Assembly (NCBI GenBank): GCA_964450835.1
Contig: CAYVEQ010000062.1
Coordinates: 1 to 7,586, forward strand
DNA: 7,586 nucleotides
Direction of reading: 5' to 3'
From: Caccocola sp964450835
GTDB lineage: Bacteria; Synergistota; Synergistia; Synergistales; Synergistaceae
Every line of letters begins with the position of its first letter. Within the stretch, counting starts at the first letter, position 1. Position numbers and translations under genes: made by a program. The notes beneath the pieces are model-generated. The model was not told the DNA's origin. It saw nothing but the letters and a program-made list of their open reading frames with translations, and searched no databases. Positions 1 to 5,461 of the stretch are shown in pieces.

Positions 1-102
1 CCGCGTCCGCACTTCAACGAGGAAGCCGAGACCGACCGGGGGCTGAGAGTAATAACTCTTCAAGGCTTATGGCAAGAATATAACACACGGGCGGCCTGGT
101 GA
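1..102 (+). CDS. C-terminal tail of an unidentified protein, cut by the window edge
   Basis: The first frame is open from the window edge to a TGA at 100-102 and gives 33 residues rich in charged side chains, ending in GLWQEYNTRAAW. I do not recognise it. Its place 81 nt before the pilin gene is where trbB, the VirB11-like ATPase gene, usually lies in trb operons. The tail itself carries no motif that would confirm this, and an unrelated gene is equally possible. Confidence 0.35.
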   Translation, partial: PRPHFNEEAETDRGLRVITLQGLWQEYNTRAAW

Positions 103-183
103 CAAGTTTTTTCGAGTTGTTTTTAAGTCTGAACAAATTTGCGTAAAGCAATTTGTAATTTTCTCTTTGGAGGTTGGTTTTCT

Positions 184-522
184 ATGAAAAGGAATCGGAT
201 GGGAAAAATTCTTTGCTGTGTCGTTGTCGTTTCCGCGCTTGCGCTTTGCGCGAGTTCCACGTTTGCGAGCGCCGTAAGTACCAGCACGGGCAACGCTCCG
301 TGGTCCCACGCGATCACCGTGATCGTGCAGTCGCTGACCGGCGAGGTTGCGATGGCGCTAGGCGTCGTTTGTCTTGTCGCTGCAGGCGCGAAGATGATCC
401 ACGGCGGCGGCAATCTCGAAGGCTGGGCGGGGCCTGTCCTAGTCGCGGGTCTGTGCATCTGCGGATTGGCGAAAGCGAAGGATTTTATCAGTTGGCTTTT
501 GGGTCCCATGCTTATCAAGTAG
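184..522 (+). CDS. trbC: TrbC/VirB2-family conjugal pilin subunit
   Basis: A 112-residue protein with the layout of TrbC/VirB2 pilins. It has a basic N-terminus (MKRNRMGK), a hydrophobic signal segment at about residues 9-27, a probable signal peptidase site after ASA at about 28-30, and a short loop with PW at 39-40. Two membrane segments follow at about 53-72 and 83-99, separated by a Gly-rich turn (HGGGNLEGW). In this family the processed peptide is inserted in the inner membrane and polymerises into the type IV secretion pilus. The ATG at 184 is chosen because GGAGG at 169-173 lies 10 nt upstream; the frame also extends back to a TTG at 139, with no signal for it. The gene looks intact, although the ATPase gene downstream is broken. 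Membership of the family is inferred from architecture and from the following trbD and trbE. Confidence 0.8.
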   Translation: MKRNRMGKILCCVVVVSALALCASSTFASAVSTSTGNAPWSHAITVIVQSLTGEVAMALGVVCLVAAGAKMIHGGGNLEGWAGPVLVAGLCICGLAKAKDFISWLLGPMLIK

Positions 523-572
523 CTCTTTGACACACTGCCTTTTTCAGAATGATTTGACGCGGGGAAAAGCTT

Positions 573-890
573 ATGCCGGATAACGATGTTCAAATTCCTA
601 TTTCTGCGCCTGTCCATCGCAGTCTTTCCCGCCCCGTGCTTCTTGCGGGATGCGACCGAGCGGCTTTTATCTTTCTGTCCGTTCTGTCCGTGTTTGTCGC
701 GGGGCCGCTGGGATTTATCAACATGCGCCCCGTCGTCGGGATTTTCGGCGTCGTGTTTTTCTTTTTGGGCAGGTGGTATCTAACAAAACTCTCTCAGGAC
801 GATCCGCTCTGGCGTGAAATCGCGATGAAGTCCGTATCGTCAAAGACTTTTATTCGGCGATACCCGCTACGACGAAGCGGAGCAGAATGA
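573..890 (+). CDS. trbD: TrbD/VirB3-like conjugal transfer membrane protein, probable frameshift near its end
   Basis: The ORF gives 105 residues. It has a polar N-terminus with PVHRSLSRPVLLAG, two adjacent hydrophobic stretches at about residues 31-47 and 53-67 (GIFGVVFFFLG), and then DDPLWREIAMK. This matches the short two-helix TrbD/VirB3 proteins, whose cytoplasmic tail begins with a similar DP motif. VirB3-type proteins work with the VirB4/TrbE ATPase in the inner-membrane part of the type IV secretion channel. The gene follows trbC by 50 nt, and GGGGAA precedes the ATG. The Arg/Ser-rich end of this ORF (TFIRRYPLRRSGAE) looks wrong. From 829 the +1 frame reads GDTRYDEAEQNEYPHW and stops at 904-906, just before the trbE start, which is probably the original C-terminus. 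Confidence 0.65.
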   Translation: MPDNDVQIPISAPVHRSLSRPVLLAGCDRAAFIFLSVLSVFVAGPLGFINMRPVVGIFGVVFFFLGRWYLTKLSQDDPLWREIAMKSVSSKTFIRRYPLRRSGAE

Positions 891-921
891 ATACCCACAT
901 TGGTAAGGAACCGTGTGAAAC

Positions 922-1528
922 ATGCAGAATCGCGCGATACCCGTTTCGGATTTACTCGCCTATAAAACGTTCGTCGCGGACGACGTGATCCTTCTTCGCG
1001 ATGGTACGCTGATGTCCGCGTATCGTCTTAACGGCGTTGATTTCGATACGGCTACGGTCGAACACCGTGAGAACGTCACGTTGGCGGTCAACACGGCCAT
1101 CAGACAAGTCGCTGATGACAATCTTTGTTTTACATTGTCACGATGCGCGTGCCCACCGTCCAATACCCGCCGCAGACGTATTTCTCCGAAAAAGTCACGT
1201 TTCTCATCGACGAGGAACGGCGGCTGTATTTCAACCGCACGGGAAACGGCTTTGAAACGATCCAGTACTTGTTTTTCTGCCGTCTGTACCCGTACACGAA
1301 GATCAAGAACGTCTTTTCGTGGCGTGGGCATAACGGAAGAAGGACCAGCAGGAAAAAGGCCCGCGCGAATACCTTGACGCGGATCGCGTTGAGAAATTTC
1401 GCGACGAATCCAGAAGTTTTGCCGAGGCGCTTGGCGGCGTTTTCCACGTTCGGCAGATTTTCAACGACGATTTCTACAACGCGCTCAACGCCGTCATTTT
1501 AGGCAAGGTCTCCCGCACCAACCTATAA
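922..1528 (+). pseudogene. trbE: TrbE/VirB4-family conjugal ATPase, frameshifted and truncated N-terminal remnant
   Basis: An ATG at 922, with AAGGA at 905-909, opens a frame that reads like the TrbE N-terminus (DVILLRDGTLMSAYRLNGVD, then REN and DDNLCF). At the T run 1128-1131 the protein-like reading moves to the next frame: YIVTMRVPTVQYPPQTYF, then LIDEERRLYF and GFETIQYLFF, matching the conserved LIDEERR and FE..Y stretch of TrbE. Around 1337 it moves again to KKDQQEKGPREYLDADR, then FNDDFYNALNAV, and stops at 1526-1528. Each shift is explained by loss of one base (a T, then an A). Only about 200 of the family's usual 800 or so residues remain, and the Walker A and B ATPase domain is absent. 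Family members power pilus assembly and DNA transfer; this copy cannot. Confidence 0.8.
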
Positions 1529-1559
1529 AATCCAAAAAGAAATAAAATTTAATAGAATG

Positions 1560-1591
1560 AAAGGAGCCTTGTCATAGCAAGGCTCCTTTTT
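1560..1591 (+). terminator. Rho-independent terminator after the trb remnant
   Basis: The arms AAAGGAGCCTTG (1560-1571) and CAAGGCTCCTTT (1578-1589) form a perfect 12-bp stem with a 6-nt loop and run into a T tract (1587-1591). It lies 32 nt after the trbE remnant stop. The near-symmetrical A and T flanks could let it work in both directions. Confidence 0.85.
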
Positions 1592-1608
1592 CAGTCTAAA
1601 GCGTTTGA

Positions 1609-1632
1609 GTTTCATAGAAAAAAACATGAAAC
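1609..1632. repeat. Short inverted repeat upstream of the integrase remnant
   Basis: GTTTCAT at 1609-1615 and ATGAAAC at 1626-1632 are perfect inverted copies separated by an A-rich 10-nt spacer. No T run follows, so it does not look like a terminator. It lies between the first terminator and the direct repeats before the integrase start, and could be part of an attachment or protein-binding region. With only seven base pairs it may be chance. Confidence 0.3.
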
Positions 1633-1642
1633 CCTAAAGAAA

Positions 1643-1664
1643 CAGTACACCGTCCAGTACACCG
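1643..1664. repeat. Tandem direct repeats, candidate integrase arm-type sites
   Basis: CAGTACACCG occurs at 1643-1652 and again at 1655-1664, a 12-nt period, with a partial copy (CAGTACC) at 1685-1691. All lie within 70 nt upstream of the integrase start. P4-type integrases often have short direct repeats near their own gene that bind the N-terminal Arm domain, which is the part of the integrase retained here. The repeats are seen directly; their role is inferred. Confidence 0.45.
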
Positions 1665-1711
1665 CAGTATAATCAGAGCAGAAACCAGTACCCTAACGGG
1701 AGGCCTTGAAA

Positions 1712-1945
1712 ATGCTGAATGAAGCGAAGATACGATCGCTCAAACCGAAAAAAAGCCGTTACCTTATTTGCGACGCGGACGGGTTGTATTTGGCTGTTTA
1801 TCCATCGGGTTTAAAAGCGTGGTTTTTCCGCAGACAGACAACCGACGGAAAGGAGTTCAAGAAAAAACTCGGGGGCTATCCCGAGATAAAGCTGTATGAC
1901 GCGCGTCAACCCCTTAAAAAAACAGTGAATCGAATACATACATAA
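1712..1945 (+). pseudogene. int: P4-type tyrosine integrase, N-terminal Arm domain remnant
   Basis: The ORF gives 77 residues: MLNEAKIRSLKPKKSRYL, then DADGLYLAVYPSGLKAWFFR, then KKLGGYPEIKLYDAR. This is the Arm DNA-binding domain (DUF4102 type) found at the start of P4-family tyrosine recombinases, with its DGLYL.V and G.YPE.....AR signatures. GGGAGG at 1698-1703 lies 8 nt before the ATG at 1712, so that start is preferred to the in-frame TTG at 1706. Family members run to about 400 residues. The homology ends near residue 66, the last residues (PLKKTVNRIHT) look like read-through into unrelated DNA, and the core-binding and catalytic domains (R-H-R-Y) are absent. Either a deletion or an insertion at about 1908 removed them. 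A short binding-only protein could still be made, but that is speculation. Confidence 0.85.
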
Positions 1946-1959
1946 TCTTGCAAAAAACA

Positions 1960-1990
1960 AAAGGAACCCTGTAAAATACGGGGTTCCTTT
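1960..1990. terminator. Hairpin terminator after the integrase remnant
   Basis: AAAGGAACCC (1960-1969) pairs with GGGTTCCTTT (1981-1990). Inside the loop T1970 and G1971 with T1972 can extend the stem, leaving a loop of about 5 nt. The T tract is only three bases on the + strand, whereas the A-rich left flank gives a longer T tract when read on the - strand. It could therefore stop leftward transcription leaving the redox operon as well as rightward transcription. Its arms resemble those of the hairpin at 1560-1591. Confidence 0.6.
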
Positions 1991-2240
1991 CGGCGTATTT
2001 ACGGATAAAGAAAATCATGCAATCTCAAACTGAAATAAAAAAAGTGAGAGCATGAGCACTTTATTTCGTACATACCGCGTTTTGCGGGTCAAAATGAGCA
2101 CCTTTTGAGGAGGCCTTAAAAAAACACTCTCCGACGCGTCAGGTATCACGCGTGTCAGCGCATGTCCGGGCGGCCTGTCGGGAGTCTCAACGGGGCGTCG
2201 GCACTGATGTTGGGAGAGGAAGTGATTCTTTGAAATTTTC
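1991..2240. other. Intergenic stretch between the element remnant and the redox operon
   Basis: No convincing gene is seen on either strand. The left part is AT-rich and the right part is GC-rich like the operon, so the junction of the two blocks probably lies near 2125. Small structures are present: ATGAGCAC is repeated at 2052-2059 and 2094-2101, GAAATAAA and TTTATTTC form an imperfect inverted repeat around 2032-2067, and GGAGGCCTT at 2109-2117 repeats the sequence overlapping the integrase ribosome binding site. ACGCGT occurs twice near 2138-2157, with a T run on the - strand nearby, but this is a poor terminator. Confidence 0.5.
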
Positions 2241-3344
2241 TCATTCTCCCTTCAGAAGTTCAAAAATTTCGTCCCGTTCAAGTTTTTTACAACATCCCGC
2301 AGTCAGATTGCAGGTGTCGGCCACGGCGCGGAAGATCCTCTCGTCGGTAATGCCCATTTCCGTAAAGGTGGTCGGCAAACCGATCTCTCTGATAAATTCC
2401 GCCAGCGCGTCGATGCCCGCCGCCGCCAATTCATCTTCCGTTTTGCCGTCCGGAGAAATGTCCCATACAACCCTGGCGAACCGCGCAAAGCGGGGAATCG
2501 CTTCCCTGTAAATATGACGGTAAAGCGCCGGATGGATCACCGCAAGGCCGCATCCGTGGTTGCAGTCGGTATACGCGCCAAGCTGATGCTCAATCTGATG
2601 CGCCTGAAAGTCGGTGATTTTGCCGATTTTTAAAATGCCGTTTTCCGCCATGGCGGACGCCCATTCTAGCTCGCTCCGGGCTGTCATGTTCCGGCTGTCG
2701 GTCAGCAGCACGCGGATATTCGCAATTACGCTCCGCATGACGGCCTCGTTCATCTGATCGGACAGGTTGCCCGCGCCCGGCATGCCGAAATATGTTTCCA
2801 TGCAGTGGCTGAGCGTGTCAAACGCTCCGGAAATTACCTGTTTCATGGGCAGGGACAGGGTGTACGCCGGGTCGAGTATGGCAAAATCACAGAACGAACC
2901 CCACATGGGTCCCTTGATTTTCACATCTTCCCGAGTGATGACCGCGCCGTTATTCATCTCCGCGCCCGTGCCGGAGGCGGTGACGACCGCGCCCATGGAA
3001 ATGCCGCCCGCCTCTTTCGACACCACCTTGCAGCAGTCGATGACAGAGCCGCCGCCCGCGGCAAGGATGAAATCAACGCCGACCTTGCGGCAGATTTCCA
3101 CGCCTTCCTGAACTTTCGAGTAAGTGGGATTCGGCATGATTCCGGAAAAATCAACAATATTCTTTCCCGCATCGGTCAGGATCGCGCGCAGTTCGTCGTA
3201 AACGCCGTTTTTCCTGATCGAGCCTCTGCCGTAGGCCACAAGGACGGTCTTTCCGGTTTTGTCCAATTCGGCGGGAAGATGTTTCTTCGCCGCGCCCTCC
3301 CCAAAGTACACTTTTGTGGGATAAGAATAAACAAATTCATTCAT
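2241..3344 (-). CDS. Iron-containing (group III) alcohol dehydrogenase, BdhA/YqhD-like
   Basis: A 367-residue cytoplasmic oxidoreductase expected to interconvert aldehydes and alcohols with NAD(P)H and a divalent metal. The N-terminal nucleotide domain shows YPTKVYFGEGA, PNPTYSKVQEG (about 71-81) and the phosphate-binding GGGSVID at 97-103. GTGAEMN..AVI lies at 125-136. The metal ligands are D176 and H180 (FDTLSH), H249 (QAHQIEH) and H263 (CNHGCG), with the 14-residue spacing usual in the family. The ATG at 3344 is chosen because AAGGAG lies 9 nt upstream; the frame extends 23 codons further without a signal. Compared with YqhD or BdhA (about 387-389 residues) it lacks some 20 residues between CCKVVSKEAGG and ISMGAV, normally a loop with a DPW-like motif. 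Exact substrate cannot be told. It is the last gene of the operon. Confidence 0.9.
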   Translation of the reverse strand: MNEFVYSYPTKVYFGEGAAKKHLPAELDKTGKTVLVAYGRGSIRKNGVYDELRAILTDAGKNIVDFSGIMPNPTYSKVQEGVEICRKVGVDFILAAGGGSVIDCCKVVSKEAGGISMGAVVTASGTGAEMNNGAVITREDVKIKGPMWGSFCDFAILDPAYTLSLPMKQVISGAFDTLSHCMETYFGMPGAGNLSDQMNEAVMRSVIANIRVLLTDSRNMTARSELEWASAMAENGILKIGKITDFQAHQIEHQLGAYTDCNHGCGLAVIHPALYRHIYREAIPRFARFARVVWDISPDGKTEDELAAAGIDALAEFIREIGLPTTFTEMGITDERIFRAVADTCNLTAGCCKKLERDEIFELLKGE

Positions 3345-3348
3345 GAAC

Positions 3349-3800
3349 TCATTCTCCTTTTTTCTCAGGCTTGAGGGAGCGATAGAAATAGCTCGAGGCG
3401 GCCTCGCCGTCAATCAAAACCGTCAAACCGGCGATAAACGCTCCCGCAGGAACTCCAAAGGACCCGCCGCGTCGCCGTCTCGTCCGCCGCGCCGGGCGGC
3501 TTGCTGGGCACATTTGGCAAACATATTCTTGCAGAGATCGCCGAGTGAGCCGTTAAACTTGTCGAAGACCAGAGGGGGTGCGATATCGTTCGGTTTCGCG
3601 CCGCCCGTCGCTTGATGATTTCGGCCATGACTTTTTTCGTTGGAGCGTTACGCCGGTTTTCCGGCATGGAGCGTACCGCGGACGTTTTCAGGCCGAAGCG
3701 TTTCGTGGCTCAGCGTTTCCGCCGCAGGCGTCGTTGCCGGAAAGTCATCCCGCTCCGCTGTCAGGGCGGTAGGCTGCTAAGCCGAGAGAGGCGCGCCCGC
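3349..3800 (-). pseudogene. Decayed gene of unknown family between the aldo/keto reductase and alcohol dehydrogenase genes
   Basis: No single frame spans this stretch, but protein-like segments follow one another in different - strand frames. First comes DDFPATTPAAETLSHETL, running to GTLHAGKPA and a stop near 3651. Next is APTKKVMAEIIK, then AKPNDIAPPLVFDKFNGSLG and DLCKNMFAKC. Last is SFGVPAGAFIAGLTVLIDG, then SSYFYRSLKPEKKGE, whose stop at 3349-3351 lies 4 nt before the alcohol dehydrogenase ATG, with the ribosome binding site inside its last codons. That tight coupling, together with the lack of another explanation, suggests a former gene of about 130-150 residues in the same operon. I do not recognise the family, and some segments may be chance. 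Confidence 0.5.
3354..3359 (-). promoter_or_regulatory. Shine-Dalgarno fixing the alcohol dehydrogenase start
   Basis: The - strand reads AAGGAG here, 9 nt before the ATG at 3344. No comparable site precedes the longer in-frame start at 3413. The site overlaps the final codons of the decayed upstream gene. Confidence 0.7.
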
Positions 3801-3821
3801 GCCGGTTCCCTGCGCAACGTC

Positions 3822-4946
3822 TTATCTCATGGCAGTTTCTTGATGATCTTTGAAATATTCGGCGATTTCTTTCATTCGCGCGCTTTGCCTGACCTTGAAC
3901 GGGCATCTCGTGACGCAATGACCGCAGCCAAGGCAGGCGTCCGCTTTGACGGACAGTTTGTCGTAGTGGTTTGCCGCCATTCTGTCTCCCGCGAGAGCCA
4001 GATCGTAATATTTGTTGACAAGTCCCACGTCGATTCCCGCCGGGCAAGGCAAGCAGTGATTGCAGTAAACGCAGTTTCCCACGGCGGCGGCGGGTGTAAA
4101 ACGGCTGATGAAGGAATAATCCTCCTCGTTCCGCGGAGCGTCAATATCGCTTAAAAGGGTTTTCAAATCGTCAATGTCGCGTACCCCCGGCAACACTGTC
4201 AGCACGCCGGGGCGGTCAAGGGCGTAGCGAATACATTGGGCGCGTGTCATGCCGATTCCGAAAGGAGAGGTTCGGGCATCCAGCAGTTTTCCGCCGTGGA
4301 AGGGCTTCATCACGGAAACGCCAACCCCCGTCGCCTCGCATTTTCGAAGAAGTTCAGCGCGCTCCTTGTTTGTGCCGATTCCCAGTTCGCCGCCCTGTTC
4401 CAGGTCGTAAGCGGGGTTGATTGAAAACATAATCAGGTCTATATCGGGCACTTCGTCCAACATGCGGCGCGCCACGGAAGGCGTGTGGGACGAAAAACCG
4501 ATATGTCGCACTTTTCCGCGCTTTTTTTGCTCTAATACAAAATCGAGAATACCGGACGATATGATTTCTTCAAAATCGTTCTCTTCATCGACGCAGTGCA
4601 GGAGGCCGAAGTCCGCGTAATCTGTGCCGATCGCTCTTAACTCCCACGAGAACGCACTTTTGATTCTGTCGAGTTCCCTGCTCCATCCGTACTCTCCTTT
4701 TTCATTGTAAACCGCGCCAAAATGAAGCTGGAACATGACTTTGTCGCGCTGTCCGGCGATGGCTCGGCCGAAAGGCGCGTACACGTTCTTTGCGCCGGCG
4801 CAGAGATCGAAAAAATTGATCCCGTTCTCTAGAGCCGCGCTGACGATTTTCTCAATTCCATCATCGGTATTATTCTGTATTCCCCCCGCGCCGACTCCGA
4901 GAACGCCGATGCGCTCCCTGCCGCGGGGCAATGTTCTGTATTCCAT
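3822..4946 (-). CDS. Aldo/keto reductase with C-terminal double [4Fe-4S] ferredoxin domain
   Basis: A 374-residue protein: an AKR (beta/alpha)8 barrel at about 1-285 followed by a ferredoxin-like tail. Barrel signs are ENGINFFDLC (D47), Y56 in NVYAPFG, GLLHCVD (H117), GKVRHIGFSSH (144-154) and VSVMKPFHGGKLL. The tail has C292, C295, C298 and C301 (CVYCNHCLPC) and C338, C341, C344 and C348 (CLGCGHCVTRCP), enough for two [4Fe-4S] clusters. In classical AKRs a Lys follows the strand near residue 73. Here the segment reads MFQLHFG, with His75 in place of Lys, a variant I associate with this Fe-S subfamily. The enzyme probably takes electrons from ferredoxin or flavodoxin, which fits the flavodoxin remnant just upstream. 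The ATG has AAGAGG (4954-4959) 7 nt before it. The substrate is unknown. Confidence 0.9.
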   Translation of the reverse strand: MEYRTLPRGRERIGVLGVGAGGIQNNTDDGIEKIVSAALENGINFFDLCAGAKNVYAPFGRAIAGQRDKVMFQLHFGAVYNEKGEYGWSRELDRIKSAFSWELRAIGTDYADFGLLHCVDEENDFEEIISSGILDFVLEQKKRGKVRHIGFSSHTPSVARRMLDEVPDIDLIMFSINPAYDLEQGGELGIGTNKERAELLRKCEATGVGVSVMKPFHGGKLLDARTSPFGIGMTRAQCIRYALDRPGVLTVLPGVRDIDDLKTLLSDIDAPRNEEDYSFISRFTPAAAVGNCVYCNHCLPCPAGIDVGLVNKYYDLALAGDRMAANHYDKLSVKADACLGCGHCVTRCPFKVRQSARMKEIAEYFKDHQETAMR

Positions 4947-4961
4947 CAGTTCGCCTCTTTT

Positions 4962-5450
4962 TCAACCCTGCTGCCGCGACGGATTCGGATTCCGCCGCGG
5001 CAGCGCCGCATTGCCGGCCCCTTTTCCGAAGACGCGCCTTCGCGGATTTTCTTCAGGCCGCGCATGCGGGGACAGAGGCCGCCGTTTCCGCGGGGTATAA
5101 CGGGAAACGTCTCTTTATTCGTGAAATCTGACTTTTCAAACCGTGTGAATATCGCGCGGGAGCAAGTTTTCCCGCAGGAAGGAGCGCGGACGAAATGTTG
5201 TCGCACTTCGGGTTCCGAGGATATCACTTCTGTTCCAGCTGCGCTCTCCCGCGGTTCTTTTTTCCTCTTCGGCGCAGACGTGCTCATCGGCGGAATACGT
5301 CTTTACCGTTTTAATCTCAAACAGATCGCCGCCGAGCGCTTTCTTGATGAATTTCGCCGCGATTTCCGCGCTCCCTTTGGCAAGATCTCTAACCGCGCCT
5401 TTCACATGGTTTCTCCGCCGCGGGCATAGCGGAGAAGAAGATTTTTCCAT
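4962..5450 (-). pseudogene. Decayed flavodoxin
   Basis: Flavodoxin-like segments run in order through three - strand frames. The best is VRDLAKGSAEIAAKFIKKAL, then GGDLFEIKTVKTYSADEHVC, typical of the first helix and second strand of flavodoxin_4-type proteins (GGDLFEI..V..Y...Y). After the A run (T run 5258-5263 on +) the frame changes to KKEPRESAAGTEVISSEPEV, matching the following conserved KxE.xE.xRP-like stretch. Near the end GLKKIREG, and in another frame FGKGAGNAA, resemble the C-terminal helix region, with a stop at 4962-4964. The total of about 490 nt equals a normal flavodoxin of about 160 residues. The N-terminus, which would hold the FMN phosphate loop, is garbled, as is the central WW-containing part. 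Its start would be 11 nt after the SDR stop, and its end is 15 nt before the aldo/keto reductase ATG. Confidence 0.7.
5411..5436. repeat. Inverted repeat in the decayed flavodoxin start
   Basis: TTCTCCGC (5411-5418) and GCGGAGAA (5429-5436) form a perfect 8-bp stem around a 10-nt loop. There is no adjoining T run on the - strand, so it is not a standard terminator. The 10-bp palindrome GAAGCGCTTC lies at 5451-5460, immediately after the SDR stop. The hairpin could affect mRNA stability or translation of the downstream genes, or be chance. Confidence 0.3.
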
Positions 5451-5461
5451 GAAGCGCTTCG

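Noticed and set aside
123..617. 164-codon - strand ORF
   Set aside because: It covers trbC on the opposite strand and has no recognisable domain or ribosome binding site.
960..1331. 123-codon - strand ORF over the trbE remnant
   Set aside because: The + strand frames read as TrbE; the opposite frame is Arg-rich shadow.
1592..1711. tRNA 3' end or tmRNA fragment as the integration target
   Set aside because: P4-type integrases often sit beside tRNA genes, but no cloverleaf, T-loop sequence or CCA end can be seen here.
2115..2160. Terminator downstream of the alcohol dehydrogenase formed by two ACGCGT copies
   Set aside because: The 6-bp stem is separated from the T run by about 10 nt, which is unlike a functional intrinsic terminator.
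2805..3374. 189-codon + strand ORF
   Set aside because: It lies antisense to the alcohol dehydrogenase, which has intact family motifs; the ORF shows His/Arg/Ala-rich low-information sequence.
3612..4154. 180-codon + strand ORF
   Set aside because: Most of it is antisense to the well-supported Fe-S aldo/keto reductase, its translation is Arg-rich without domains, and its right half mirrors the cysteine tail of that gene.
4946..5287. 113-codon - strand ORF as a single intact gene
   Set aside because: Only its first part (KKEPRESAAGTEVISSEPEV) looks like protein, and it fits the flavodoxin remnant; the Arg/Gly-rich remainder is out-of-frame sequence.
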